Assembly (NCBI RefSeq): GCF_000189635.1
Contig: NW_002476507.1
Location: 186,001 to 250,000 of the forward strand
DNA length: 64,000 nt
Origin: Tetrahymena thermophila SB210
Lineage: Eukaryota > Ciliophora > Oligohymenophorea > Hymenostomatida > Tetrahymenidae
Direction: 5' to 3'
Within the stretch, counting starts at the first letter, position 1; the number at the start of each line of letters is the position of its first letter. This document shows positions 27,120 through 42,444 of this stretch, in pieces. Under the pieces are notes generated by a model that worked only from the letters and a program-made list of their open reading frames with translations, did not search any database and was not told the DNA's origin. The position numbers and the translations under genes are program-made.

Positions 27120-30100
27120 ATGCTTTTTATTTTTTAATTTCTACTTATCATAATCTCTTAGTTTATAAATGGTATAACATCATAATTTGTTTTACATCCT
27201 AATCCAGTCTCTTAAATCGATTTGAAAAATGTAACTCAGTCTGTAGGTATTACAAATTGCATTTCAGAAGATGAATAATATGCTTTTGTAGCTTCAACAT
27301 ACGCAGGTATACATGTAATAGACCTTTCTAATATTTATATACCAAAAGTCATTTCTGTAGCATAATCTTCTTATGCGTAAGCTTGTGCTGAAAGGAATAA
27401 CTATTTATTTGTAGCAGATTAACAAGAAGGCTTAATAATACATAATATAACAGATAAATAAAATCCAAAAAGAATAGCTACTGCTTCTTACACTGAAAAT
27501 GGCTTTAAGGCATCATATTAATTTGTACTACTTTCACCTGATTTCTAATTTGTTTTTGCCTTATCTTATGGATTTGTCTTTACCTTTTAAATAACTGATA
27601 TAACAAAACCAAGATTGCTACCTTTCCCTCTAGGTAAAATTATTTATATTTCTATCATTTTTAGTTGATAAAATTACATATACTTAGCATGTTACAATTA
27701 AAAAATAAAAAGATAGATCTTTAAAAATATTACTAATATTACAGAATAATACAAATTTGATTCTATTTAATATTTAATTAAAATAAATCAAAATTTTAAA
27801 AAATACATAATTTCATATTATTCCACTAAAATTCAAGGTTATATTAAATAAAAATAGATTTTACATTTGCTCCTAATTGTTATACTCTTAGATTCGATAA
27901 AAGTAAAAGATTCATAGCTATTGCAAATCATATCTCAGGAGTAACAGTGCTTGATATTAGTAATATTTAGAAATAATACATTAGAGCAAGTTCAAATCCT
28001 AAGTTTGTTATTTGGGATGTGGCATTTACTCCAGATTCTAAGGCATTTTATGCTTTAGATGCTTATAATGGGCTCTATTATGCTGACCCTTCTGTTCTTT
28101 ATGATAATTCATAATAAGGAAAAGTTAGTTTAAACTATGATTTAGTTTTGCAAAATACAGATTCACTAGTTTTAAGTATGATAATAACAGATGATGGATC
28201 TCATATGCTTATAGGCCATCGTAGCACAGGAATAAAAGTCTATTAATTAAATAGCTAAAATTATAAGAAATTAAATTTTATTGAAAGCTTAGATGCATCA
28301 TACATGGTTATTACCATAAATTTATCTAAAAATAATGCCAAGTACATTTATGTTACAAATGGAATTTCTCTAATCATTTTTTAACAAGTTACTCCAAACA
28401 TTAATTAAGACTATCCCAATATGCTCAACACGTTTTAGTCTTCCCTTACTTTTATTGATAGCAATGTAAATAGGTTTGGTATATTTTGTACAAATAGCGA
28501 AGTTATCGTTGCCACTGCTGGGAGTAGCTTAAATATTTATGATACAACTAATCCTTATTAGCCTTCCCTATTAAAAAGTGTTTCTTAATAAGCAAGTAAT
28601 TTCGATAATTTTTCAATTGCCATAGCTACACCTGATTTTAATACATTAATTATTGCTTCTTCATAATCTGGGGTTCTCACTTTTAATATCAAAGATAAGT
28701 CAAAACCTATTTTTTAAAACCAATACTAATTTTCCTATAAAGGATAACTAATGACTTAAGCAACTAGGTAATATTATTTTTTCTTAAAAAATTCTCTGCA
28801 ATTTTATTTTTTTAAGTGCTAAAATTAGCAAAGATGGGAAAAAAATAATTGTTGGAAATAGCTTTTTTGGAGTTTTAATATTCGCATTTATCAATTCTAC
28901 TGATTTGAGCTAATTACAACTCATAAGTGTTTTTCCTAACGACATAGCTTGTGGTTATGAACGTTGTGATTCAACATCTGACGGAATAAAATTTGTATGT
29001 GCTTGCCGTGAAATCGGTACAATCTTTTTTTAACTTTAGAATCCTGGCGAACCACCTCTCAGAAAGAATTAATTTTTAGAGCTTGCTGTTGAATAAGCTT
29101 TGATTTCTTAAAATGATAAGTTACTCTTTCTAGCTAATGGATATTAAGGTTTAATAATTGTAGATATTTCTGATTTTTTTAATCCTAAAAAGTTAAGCTA
29201 GTTAGTTCTATAAGGGTGGGCTCAAGCAATTACACTTATTTTCAATGAAAACTATATAGTGGTCTCTTAAGTTGAAAAAGGATAACTCAGCTTGATTAAT
29301 ATTTAAGATCCTTCTAATCCTTATGAATAATAGCGTGTATAATTTAAGGGCGAGAGTTCTACAAATTCATGTATAAATGCTGCTAATCATGATGATTTAT
29401 ACTTCATAGGTAAAATATAATTAAAAATAATATTTTAAACTTTATGCTATTATTAAAAAAAGGTAATTTTGGTTTAAGATACTTGCCAATAAAACCAAAA
29501 ATTACAGTTCACACATAATTTGAAGTAGCTGTTTACAACTAAAATGGAGGCTTTCTTTATTATCAAACTTTAGAGTAAGGTTAACAACTATTAGTGGGCT
29601 AAACTATAAGGATAACTTTTGTCTAACTTTATAACGAATAAAATGCAATTATAAGCCAGGTCTACTATTATCGCTATTTTGAAAAACAAGTTCTCCCCCC
29701 TTGGATTACATTTTTAACTACCCAATAACAAATAAACCTTAACGTAGATAAGCTTGGTACTTACAATGACTTTTCAAAAGAAAATAAAGGAGAAAACATT
29801 TTAGTCTTAGAAATTTAAGTTTAAATAACACCAAATTAATTGATAAATAACTCATTGAAAATTGATTTAAATTTATCAAACTATTTAATTAGCTTGCTCT
29901 AACAAAATGGTTATTTAGACTAAAACAGCTATTTAACAGATAAATTCAACCCATATGTAACATTTGATTTAAATTTCTATGATGGAAACATATATAAGCC
30001 AAGTGATTATTCATCTGTTTATGATAAAATTTAATCATTTATTAAATAAACTTTAACATTCTCTAAAATTGATTACCCAATAAGATTCTTTATAGTCAGC

Positions 30101-32811
30101 TCTCTTAAATTTAACTATTAAAAAATTATTAACAATTCTGCAGATATCATTCAAACTCCTTCATAGTAAGTGAGCATCTTTATTTAAATTACAAAAAATG
30201 GGAAATTTGTTAAAAGGATTTTCGAAGGTGTTTTAGCTTCTTTTTCAGATGATTTAACAAGTGTTAAAATATCTGGATAAACTTCGTTTGTAAATGCTAT
30301 AATAAAAAACAGCATACAAATAGCAAATTACACGGCAGATCTTTCTCAAGTTAGCATAACATTTATTCTCTCTGATGCAAATAACTATGATTAAACAATT
30401 AATACCTCATTAGATTAGATAGGTTTCATTAACATACATAAGCCTGTTTACTAAGATAAAAATCTTTCTTTATAATCTTAGTTCAACAGATACTACACAA
30501 ATAACTATTTACCTATTGAAGATCGCTTCTAATTTTCTTTTGATTTAAATACATTTAAATAAGATGAAGGCTTATAATTGACATACACTGCATATATTTT
30601 AAATGGTTCAAAACCTCCTACTTAAATTCTGACAGGCTCATGGATAGAATTTAGCAATGTTAACTTAGTAAATTTAATATTTAATTTTAAAATCTTTAAT
30701 AATATTAATTTTATATTAAAAGGCGTTCAGTGGAATAAGGTCAGCAAGTGCCTTTATGGATACAACACGGGTAAGGATAATAGCAGATGATGGATATTCT
30801 CAAGTTTAAGATGATTTTTATATGACATTTGGGTCAGTTCCTTTTTTATACGCTCTTTAAATCATAATATAAATAGGAGGACCAATTTTGGGTATAATTG
30901 GTTTATGGAAGTATCGCTACGAAATTCACTTGTAATAAAATATTTTATAGAATAACAAATTTTTTATTTCCTTAATTTATTTATAGATTTTTGCTTGAAA
31001 GAAAAAACATGTATCAAAATGAAGTTGCAGTAGTAGGTTAGATGTATAAAAAATAAATTATAATTTATGGTAATGTTTAGCAAGATGGATTAACATTGTG
31101 GAATATGTTAAAAAAATAAAATAAAAAATTGAAGGAAAATCTAGTTTAAGAGTATAAATAGAATAATACTATAGATATTTATGAGATTATTACTTAATTA
31201 GAAAAAATATATTATAAAAATTAAATCAAATTTCCTTATATTGATCCAAGAGAGTTTGATTTTGATGATAGCAGAATGGTTAGGACAATCAAGCGTATAG
31301 CTTATTAATGCGTTTTAGAAAAAAATCCAAATACAAATAAAGCTTATGAAAAACTAAAAAAGTATTCCCTCAAAAATTTTGGAAGAAAAGATTGGTATAA
31401 ATTTTATCTGGAGTTGTATCCTTTAATGGATATAAATTAAGTATTAGGAAGAGATCAAAGGGTTTTAGATTAACCAGATAAAGATATTTTCTAAGAATTT
31501 TAAAAGAATACTAACAATGAATTATTAAATTCTAATTAAGTTAGATTAAGAGAAGTTAAATTAATTAGTAATTAAAAAGCTGATTCTCAGCTATAAAATG
31601 ATATTTTAAATTTAAATTCGCCTCTAGAACTTTAAGAATTAACTGAAAGGTAAAAATTAGCTAAATGTTCTCTAGTAGAAAATTAACAGATGAATATCAC
31701 TTCAGAGAATTAAATTCTAAAAGAAAAAATTCTTAATAATGAGTAAAAGTAATAAAAAGCTTATGTAAACTTGAATCCATTTCCAGAAATTCATATCAAA
31801 TAAGATTTAATTTAAGAAACATTAAAATAAATGAATTTTAATTTAGCCTTTGATTTTAATTTACTTGCAGAAATTATGGCATTAGATGCATCTGGAGCTC
31901 TTATTACTTAGCCTAGCAAATTGAATCCATCCTATGGTGAAAGCATCCATTGTTTGCCATATTAACTACTTAATTTATAAGCTTTCCGTAACAACAGCAA
32001 GGTATTTTAAAAATTATTTAAAATTAAAAATTTTAACTTTAATATAATATTAACAGGAATAAGGATGTATTTAAAAATTTTTAAACTTTTTTAATATGAG
32101 CTACACTTCTCTTGGATTTGTAATGAATAACCCTCTACCAAAGTGGTTAAAATTTTAGATCATAGATGGTGTAATTAATATGTGGGGAATTCCATAACCA
32201 AATGATGAAGCAGAAATTCTTATTAGAATCATAAATGATACAGGTTTTGCTATTTACAGTTTTCATATCATTATATAGGATTAGCTAGGAAACGACATGA
32301 GAAATAAACAACTCCTCCGTAAATATACTATGCAGTACAATCCTACGTCCAGAAAAAAAACAGGTCATGGTAAATTACTTCATTAGTCTATCAACAATAT
32401 TGGCAGTTAACAGTTCATTCCAGCTGCAGGCAGTAAATTGCCATCTTAGGAATCACCATAGCTAAAGGGATAAACTTTAAGAAATATACCAATGAAAAGT
32501 CAATTTTGCTTAGGCTCAAATCAGAATATTAACCATAATTTCCTTTCAGAAGAACAAGTTAATGAATAAAATAGTGACTAAAATGAGAAAAATTCCTAAA
32601 ATATAAATATTACATTAAAAAAAGATGGCGAAAAAGAGAAATAAGTATCCAATTAAGAAACCTCAATAATCGTAGAAATAGAAGAAAATATGAGTGAAAA
32701 AAATGTAAAAATTTGAATATAATATTTTTAAGTACTTAATTTATTTTTTAATATATTAAGGATAAAATAGAATAAGTTAAGTGTCAAACATTTTAGAACA
32801 AGTCTAAATGA
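27120..32811 (+). CDS. LVIVD/CADG membrane receptor, copy 3
   Basis: Third full-length paralogue, 1,714 aa. Exons: 27120-27633, 27858-28767, 28817-29409, 29463-30667, 30723-30931, 30987-32001, 32057-32704, 32761-32811; sum 5,145 nt. Exons 2, 3 and 5 are exactly 910, 593 and 209 nt, as in copies 1 and 2, although the protein is clearly diverged. It has a signal peptide (MLFIFQFLLIIISQFING), HPNPVSQIDLK, LVIVD-like strands (GIHVIDLSN, GLIIHNITD), the four-Cys signature (28950-29018), a CADG-like module, a membrane helix near 1114-1138, DPREFDFDDSR (31243-31275), NPSYGES and a C-terminal cadherin-like stretch. The final exon encodes a short basic tail (TFQNKSK). Gene order and strand fit an expanded tandem family interrupted by MSH6 and SRP54. 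Confidence 0.83.
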
Positions 32812-34472
32812 AGCTAACAAAAGTTTATTAAATTAAAAAAGATACAAAATAATTAATTTTGTAGGGTATTCATTCTAGATTTATATATTCAAATAAATTT
32901 AGCATATATTTAGTGGCTTTTTATATATTTTATTAAATATTTTGCTTTGTTTGTTAAGTTAAATGATAAATAAGAGTTTGGTTTTTTTATTTAAAAAAAG
33001 CCAAAAAATTAATTTATATAAAATTGATTTACACTTCTCTTGATAAATAAATGTTAATTATTTAACACTCCCTGTAAATTAAATATATATTTAATAATAT
33101 TTTCTTTTGCTTTTATATTCACAGTGTGTTTTATTACACTCATCAAAATTACAATTTATTTTTAAGGAAAAAAATTTTTAAAGTTTTATATGTATAAAAA
33201 ACCTGTTGTCATAATACATAAAATTAAACTAAGTGTAGGAATTATGGTAGTTAACCAAAATTTCATATATATATTTTTCAATCTATCTATTATATATTTT
33301 TATATGCTAGTAAGCAGTATATCAATTAAGAATATCTAAAGATTTAATTTTTATTTGTAATTCAGTATGTAAAACTATTTAAATTATTAGAGATAAAATA
33401 ATTATTTTAAACATTTAAAGTTAAATTCATACAAGTTTTTTAAAAATATTTTCTTTAATTCTTTGAAAAATAATATAAAAAGAACTCTTAATAAATAACA
33501 GTATTGTGTTTACTAAAGATTTTTATAGAAGAATTAAAGCGCTTGAATCAAAGTAATTACAAAATTACAATTACAATCAAATATTAGTGCAAAAAAGAAA
33601 GAAATGATGTATTTTAACATTATAAGGTTAATTTTAATTAAAATTATTGTAATTTTTATCTTATTCAAGTGGATACAAAATTAATTAATCAAATTTACTA
33701 AAATATCTATTTTCTGATTGTCAAAAATCAAATTTGTGTGGTAAAATAAATTGACAGTTTTTTTAAAAAACTAAAATTTTTGCTTAATTCAAGCAAGCGA
33801 AGTGTCATAAGCAATCAAAGGCCATCTTTAATTGAAATAATAAAGTTAAGTTTAGTAAACAAAAATTTATGAAAGTATATTTATTACTTTTTTTTATAAA
33901 AACTACTGGTAAATAATTATTTGATACAATACAATACAAAAAATAAAATAATACATTACTGATTAATTATTTCAAATATAAACATTTATTCTGAAATATA
34001 AATTAATTTTCTATTTTATTTTTTATCATTTTTCATAGGGAATGAGCAGATAGAGATTACATATTTTTATCGACCTAATTTAATTTTAATAATTAAAAAA
34101 AGTAAGATATTTAATTAATTAATCAAATACTTAAAGTTCTTTCAATTTAAAATTTAAATTAAGGTATTTGCTACTACCAAGTATTATTATTGTTTATGTT
34201 ACAGCTTAATTTACTATTTCTTTTAAATTATGAAATGCAGCGTTTTCAGTAAAAATTATGTAATTTAGCTATAATTAATATTTTTTATTGATTTTTTTAC
34301 ATATTTCATTTGTTCTTTTATATTTTGCTATATTTCTATTTATTTACTTACTGACTTATTGATTAAGTCATTTTATATTAACAATAAATAAAAATTTCAT
34401 TTGCATTTCTTAATTTAAAAGCATTTAATTCGCTAAAATTTTTAATAATTTAGAATCTAGAGAGCTCAAAAT
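32812..34472. other. Spacer between receptor copies 3 and 4
   Basis: AT-rich, no gene seen. It carries TATCGAC at 34078-34084, 389 nt before the next start codon, like the upstream modules of copies 1 and 2. Confidence 0.55.
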
Positions 34473-37400
34473 ATGATATTATTTTTTTATTTATTATTAC
34501 ATCTTCTTACTCAAATAAGTTGCTCCAGTTATGGATAATTTATAGTCCATCCTAATCCTTTGGTAGATTTTAATATGAAATAAATTATATAGAGTACAAG
34601 CCTTATGTTTTGTATTTCAGAAAATGAAAAAACAGTATTTATTGCTACTGGCTCCAATGGAATATAAATAATAGATGTTTCAGAAATGGCCAACCCTAGC
34701 ATAAAATCCAACATTTAAACAAAGCAAGCTTAACACTGCTAAGTTAAGAATAATACACTCTTTATTGCTGATTAATAAGAAGGATTAATTATTGCGGACG
34801 TGAGAAATTTAAATAACCCATATAGATTATCTACTACATCTATTCAAGCTGGAACTGCGCAGTCTTACTAATATGTACTTATAACTCAAGATATATAATT
34901 TGCATTTATTCTTTCGAATGGAAATCTTTTAACCTACTTTCTCAATGATTTATCAAACCCTAAATCTGTCTCCGTCAGCCAAGGTATATTTAAATACACA
35001 TAATATTATTTTTTTTGTAAACTTTACATTCTAACTCTAATTTCTACTTTTGAGCTAGCTTTTCTCAATAAATAAAAAAGTATAAATCAATGAGAAGACA
35101 TTTACAAATAAATTTAATTTTTATATGGAATAAGTTTTTTAATTCTTTTTTTATGAGACTTATTTAAAAATCTATTTAGGTAGCACTAGCCTTTCTACTT
35201 ATTCTTATAAAATGAGATTTGATCAAGCTTAATCGTATATAATATTATCCTGTTATGATCAAGGCTTACTTATTTTTGATGTAAGAAATGTGATATCACA
35301 GTAATTAAGGACAGTGGTTAATCCTAACCAGTTTATTGTTGATTGTGTATTTACTTAAAACAGCTAGGGTATTTATGCCCTTGATATAAACTCTGGCTTA
35401 TATTATGCAGATATTACTTAGTTAAAATCAATAGACTAAAATTAATCAACTAAAGCAAACCTTTCTTTTAGTAAAGTAAATTTAATATTATAGACTTAGT
35501 TTTTAACTATTTAATTGACAAATGATGGAAATTACTTGCTTGTTGGACTTAGAAGTGTAGGTTTACAGCTTTATTAAATAAACTAATAAGATTTTACTAA
35601 TTTACTTTATATACAGACGATACGAAATGCTAAATATATGATCATGGATATTATAGTCTCACCAAAAAATTCTTAATATGTTTTTATAGTGAATGGAGTG
35701 TCTTTGCTAATTTTTTAAACTGATCTACCAAATTTAAATCAAGACTTTCCTAACTTTTTTAATTAATTCTAATCTTCGCTGTAACATTCTCTAGAACAAA
35801 ATGTACTAGGTATGTCCTGCTTAGCAAATAATTTAATAGTAAGCTACCCAAAAACTTATGTAACCATTTATGATATTTCAACTGACCCTTACTCTCCTAA
35901 GGTTGTAAGTTAAATATAAAAAGTGCAAAACCCTTAAAATCCTTCTGATTTAAGCTAAAATTTCGATGATCTTAATTATATAGAAGTTTCATCTGATGGA
36001 AACACTCTTTATTTGTCATCTTCTAAATCAGGATTGATTACTTTTAGCATATAAGATAAGGCAAAACCTATTATGAAAAATAAGTATATTTATTAACAAA
36101 CTAGCGACAACGGTGGATCAACTATTTCGCTAACCTAATTTACAGCGTAAGTCATCCATTTATTTATTTACTATTTATTTCTTTGCGTATTTATTAATTT
36201 TTATTATTTTTAATGTGATGATTTGATAGCGCTCCTAAGTTAAGTATGATTGTATTTATTATAATTATATTCTTTTATTTACATTTGAAGAGTAATATTT
36301 ATAAATTATTTAATAGAACCAAACTATCTAGTTAGTAAGATTAAATAATAGCATCAAATAGTGTATATGGGGCAGTAATATTTAAAATATCAAATTCTGA
36401 TTAATTAAGCTTGGAATAATATAGAATTTTTTAAAATAAATTTGGTTGCACAGTGCAACGTTGCGATTTTACTTCAGATGGATAGAATTTGGCTTGTCCT
36501 TGTAAAGAAGTAGGGACTTTGCTTTTTGATTTAAAGGAATAATCTTAATATATATAGCCTAAACAAGTAATTTATTAAATTGGAGTTGAATAAGCAAAAA
36601 TTTCAGATGATGATAAATTACTCTTTTTAGCAAATGGTTTTTAAGGGTTAATCATACTAGATATTAAAAACTTTTTTAATCCAATTTAGCTAAGTGAGAT
36701 AATATTGGAAGGCTGGACATACACAGTTTACCCAATTTTTAACAATAAGTATATTATTACAACTTAAGTAGATGAAGGCTAAATTACTTTGATTAACATA
36801 CAAGATCCAAAAAATCCATATATTCAATAGAAAATAAACTTTCCTGGAGAAACATCAACTAATGTTTGTATCAATCCAAATAATCAAAAACATATGTATT
36901 TTGTTGGTAAAAATTTTTATTTCAAAGATTTTATTTTAATCCTGTATTTCATTTTATTTTTATTTATAATTTCTTTAATGAAAATTTAATTTAAAATGAT
37001 AAATTCTATTTAAAAAAGGAAATATGGGACTAAGGTATTTTCCTATCTAAAGCGATTTGAATATCCATTCACAATTTTAAGTAGCTTAGAATATTGGAAC
37101 TAATTTATTTTATTAAACTGTTGATCCTACATAAAAATTGCTCGTAGGATAACAAGTAAGAATTACGTTTCAATAACTATATGCCATAAACACTATCAAA
37201 ATAAACTCAGTTAAGTACTAGACTAATTTTAAGAAACAAAGCCTTCCTTCATGGATTAGTTTCAATTAAAAAGATAATTAAGTAAATATCTAGGTAAATT
37301 AATCAGGAATTAATCAAAATGGAGAAAATTTCATTATTTTAGAAATATTAAAGTAAATTTAGAGCTCTGATTTTATCTTAAATGGAATCATTGATAGCTA

Positions 37401-40400
37401 ATTTGCCTAATATTTATATATGTTGCTTCAAATTAATAATATAATTGACTAAAATGGCTATTTGAATGAGAGTTTTAACTCTTAATTGCCTTTTTAGATA
37501 AACTTCTACAATTCAGTTTATACAGAAGATTTATATAAAAATTATTTTACCTAGATTTAAAATTTAATTAAAAAGACTCTCGTATTTTCTAGAATAGACT
37601 ATCCTGTTAGGTTTTTTGTTGCCTCATCATTGGTTTTTAATTTTGATCTCAAGATACAAAATTTCAGATTTAATGACTCTACTTAAGCATCATAAAATTT
37701 TGTAATTTAATCTCTATCTGATAAAATAAACATCTAATTAAGCTTACTTCAAAATGCTTAATTCTAAAAAATTAAATTTGATTCAGTTTTAAGCTCTTAT
37801 TCTGAAGATCTTAGAACATTAAATATAACAGGACCTACATAGAATATCAATAATTTTCTAATAAATTACTTATAAATACGCAATTTGACTTAGAATATTT
37901 CTGAAATTATGATTTCAATTTAAATTCAAGATTACCTTAACAAAGATTAAGCTTATAACTTAAATTTAAATCAAACCAAGTTTATCCAGTTATACTAACC
38001 GATTAGCAGAAATTTAAGTAAAAGTCTTTAGAGCTAATTTGATTTTTTGTATCCTAGCAGCAGTGTTTATATATAGGAGAGCTTTACATTTTCATTTAAT
38101 CAGAATACATTCTTATTTAATAATCAGAGCTAAATTTAATATTAAGTATTAATGGGCTAAGATGATAGCAGCATGAAAGAAATATCAAATTATGACTGGA
38201 TTTAGTTTAATCCATTGAGCTTGGTAATTTTTTTATTTATAAATGAAAGTTATTTAAAGATTATTCAAATATAAATAGACGATTTATGGATAAGCCTCAA
38301 ATAACTAATTTTTATAGGACTATACAATAAAGGTGATTACTTTTGATCAATACACAAAAGCAGAAGATTAAATAGTTATTAAATTTAACAAAGTGCCTTT
38401 TATCTATGTATTTGAAATTGCATTTAAAATATTTCTTCCTATTCTATTTATTCTGATTGTTTGGAGTTACAAAATGTAGATTCACTTGTAAATTTTTTGT
38501 TTATTTAAATAAATAAATAATTTTTTTATTATTTAACATAAAAGTTTCATCTTGGAAAAGAATAATATCTACTAAACAGAAACAGCAATAATAGGAAAAC
38601 ATTTTGAAAAAAAAATAATTTTATATGGTAGTGTTTAGGCAGATGCTATAAAACTTTGGGAACTTTATAAAAAAAGAAATAAAGACATTGAGTAAAAAAT
38701 ATAAAATGACTACAAATAAAACAAACTAGTTGATATTTATGCCATATTAAAATAAATAGAAGTTATTTATTAATAGCTGAAATAAGAATTCCCTAAACTA
38801 GATCCGAGAGAGTTTGATTTTGATGATAGCAGACTTGTTAGATCAATTAAAAGACAAATTTATGAAATACTTTTACTTTAAAATCCTAGCACATTTTAGG
38901 TATACAAACTATTAAAAGACCATGCAATTTAAACAACGAAAAGAAGAAAAGACTGGTACAAATTATATCTTCAAATAAATAATTCTAATCAAAAATAAAA
39001 AGAAAGCCAAAATTAAGTAAAGAAAAATTTAAAATAAATATATGAATCTGAGAAAGAATAGTAAAGCTTTCCAAAAGTTAATCTATTTGATTAGATGAGT
39101 TTCTAACAGCTGAGATTAAGAGAGGTATATTCAAATCGAAAAATATAAATTCCTTAAAATAAAGATAAATTAGATTTATTTAGCACAACATAACTAAATA
39201 ATTCTGTTTAAGGCTAATCTCCCTAAAGTCCAACCAAAAAATATGAATAAAAGTAAAGTTTGTATAAGTATTTTAAAGACTAACAATCTTTTGAAAAAGT
39301 CCAACAAAGTTCTTAAGAAACTAACCATTTAAGTCCTTTTCCGGAGATTATGATTTATTAATCTGAAGTATCTAAAATATTAAAAAGTTTGAAATGTACT
39401 TTAAAGTATGATTTTAATTTGTTAGCTGAATACCTAGCTTTAGAGGCCTCAGGAACATTAAATAGTATTCCCAATCATTTAAATCCTTCAGCTGGAGAAA
39501 GTCTGCACCTGCATTCATATAATTTATCAGTTCTAAAAGCCTTTAAAAAAGACTAAGTAACTTATTCAATTTATTTTTAAAAATAGATAAATAAATAATA
39601 ATTTTATCTTTAGATATAGTTCTTTGTTATTTCTACTTCTTATTTTTAATAATTAAAATGCAATAATTGCTATGGATTGAAACTGTTATAAAATACGATT
39701 GTACAAATTTTAAAAGAGTTTTGAATTTCAAATGGGATCATTTTTATTTTCTAGTTAATTTTTTTAGTGATGTGTTTTAATTTAAACATTTTAATTAATT
39801 TAGAATTAAAGCTTGGCACATAAGATTAAAAATTACTTTAATTTAAGTTATTTTTCTATCGGACTATCATAAAATAATCCTCTGCCTAAATGGTTAAACT
39901 ATAGAATCATTGATGGTGTGATTTATTTATTTGGCTTTCCTGAAGCATGTGAAGAATCAGAAATATTAATCAGGATATTTAATAAAACTGGATTTTCTGT
40001 ATATAGCTTTCATATTAATATTAAAGATTAAAATGGAAATGATTTAATTAATTAGTTAAATCTAAAATAAACAACAACAATAAATTTAAACTCTAAAAAA
40101 GTCAAAATATAAAAAGCAATTCATTCTTCTGTAGTAGTTATTTAATAATAAGAAGAAGAAGATAATAATAAAAAAGAAATAATTTAAAAAAATAATGATT
40201 AGAAAACATAGATAGATAATTTATAAAAAGCTCCAAGCTTTTAATTTATTGACGAAGCAAAATTAAAGTTAGAATCTCCTACTAATGTTATTACTCTTCA
40301 GTAAACATAATAAAATGCTGAAAATACAAATATGTTATTTTAAACAGAATAATCTAAATAAAATGGTGCATGTAGATCAGCTTCTCTCTTTGAGGAAATA

Positions 40401-40618
40401 TAAAATGATAAGTCAGCTATTGATTTAGAAAGTAATAATAATTAAACTTTCTATTAAAATCATCTGTAAGAATCTTTTCTGATAAATGAGATAAACTAAT
40501 CTAAATAATAAGTAAGTTAATTTTTAAAAATTATTTTATACAATAAATACTTTTAATATTCAAAAAGATTGATTAAATAATTAAAACCTAAGAATTTAAA
40601 ACGAAATCTTAGAAGTGA
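34473..40618 (+). CDS. LVIVD/CADG membrane receptor, copy 4
   Basis: Fourth paralogue, 1,750 aa. Exons: 34473-34983, 35180-36146, 36317-36906, 37019-38223, 38279-38487, 38545-39556, 39804-40511, 40568-40618; sum 5,253 nt. Intron positions match the other copies, but several introns are longer (170, 112 and 247 nt). It has a signal peptide (MILFFYLLLHLLTQISC), HPNPLVDF, LVIVD-like strands (GIQIIDVSEMANP), the four-Cys signature (36447-36515), a membrane helix near 1131-1155 and DPREFDFDDSR (38801-38833). The C-terminal cadherin-like stretch is also present. The NPSYGES motif is changed to NPSAGES. The CADG-like stretch before the membrane helix is the least conserved of the family. The exon 7 acceptor at 39803 was chosen because it restores a column-for-column match to the other copies. 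Confidence 0.8.
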
Positions 40619-42444
40619 AAAATAGAATACTTGTCTTTATTTGAAATTTATAAATATTTATTACTTGCAATATTAAATTACTTAGCTTTTATTTATATGA
40701 TAAAGTTTTATTTTTTTAATAATAAAAAATTATCCTTTTATAAATATGTAATTTTTTTTTTTGATAATTGAGTTATTAGATAAATATAAATTTTGAAAAA
40801 TATTGGTATTGGTTAATTTTAATTGGATATTGATTTTAGAAATATTTAATTATTATACTTTATATGATTGATTGATTTAAGATTTGAATGATCTAAAATA
40901 TTTATAAGTATTTTTATTTAGTACTTTTTGGGGTATATTGTTTTTTACAAACAAATTAAATACCACAAAAGCTAGATAAATCAGATTATTTATCTTAAAA
41001 ATATTTAGAACAATTTAAAATAAAGTATTCATTCAAATTGTAAAAGAAATAAAAAAAATCAATATTATTTGAATTAATAACCTTAAAAATCTAATTAATT
41101 ACTTCTATATTTTTGCATTTTCTAGGGCTTTTTTCAAATTTATAATATTTATTAAGATAACTTTAATTTTTATCTTATAAGTATATAAAATACTCCAAAT
41201 TGCCAATAATAATTTTTAAATAATAGATAACAAACAAAATTTTGAGATAATATTTTTAATATATTAAATTTGCTAAAACAAATAAATTAATATTATTCTT
41301 GTTACATTAAATAATTTAATATCAAAAAAAAAATTATATGCTCGAATATAGAATCTTATTACTCTTAAAAATACACTTTTTCAAACCTCTTTTTTATCAA
41401 ATTAAATTTTTGGTAAATTAATAAATTAGCTTATATTAATTTTGTTTTTTTTTTTAAAAGGAGAGTTAGTTTCGCTCATTATTGAAATATAATAAATTCA
41501 AAAGAAAAAAATTACTAGAAATTTTCTTTCAAAATCAAATGAATTTATTTATTATTTTTATAAAAAGCATCAAACCTAAATATTAACCAACTCATTCTTT
41601 AACTAAAAATTTTCAAATCAATATGGGCATAATTTACTTTAATTTTATAATTTAATTATAAAATTTAAAATCAATTACTAAGAAAATAGCAAGATTAAGA
41701 ATAATAAATTAAAAAATTCCCTTTTGATTTTTGCTACAAATAATTTTTTTTCAAAAATAATAACAGCTTTACATTTATAAAATTCTATTTATCTGAAAGA
41801 GTAAATTTTATCATTTATATATGTAATCAATAGCTGGTTTACAAGTAAATATTAATAATTAAGTTTACGATTCCTTTATTTATTTAAAAAATAGAATAAA
41901 AATGAAGATTTTATAGTTAATTCATAAAACATTTTTATAATTGGAAGTTCAAAAATTAAATCAAATTATTATTTAATTTTATTTTATAAAATAAATAATC
42001 AAATATTTCATTTTTAATATAAAATATGAAATACATAAGATATTAACTAATTTAATTATTTTAAACGTATATAAGATTAGTAGTTTTTAGATTACGAATA
42101 GAAAAATTCTATTAGTTTTTAATATTTTATTTAGATCAACGTATTAACGCATATTTTTTAATGATTCATGCAAATTACTAACTGATGCAAGACTGATAAA
42201 AATAGAAATAATAAGTATTTCTAAAAAACAACTCAGTAAAAATAACATTTGTGATAAGAGCTAGAAAATAAATAAAAATTGTGAAATTTCTTATTTGTAA
42301 AAATCACATTAAATAAATGTAAATTGTAAATAACATTAATAATTTATTTTTAATCAAATTATTGTAAAATTAGCAATAACTTTTTGATAAATAATAGAAC
42401 TCTAAAAATAATTACATATTCAAAAATCATAATTTTAAAATAAA
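40619..42444. other. Spacer between receptor copies 4 and 5
   Basis: 1.8 kb of AT-rich DNA with no gene or repeat recognised. Confidence 0.55.
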
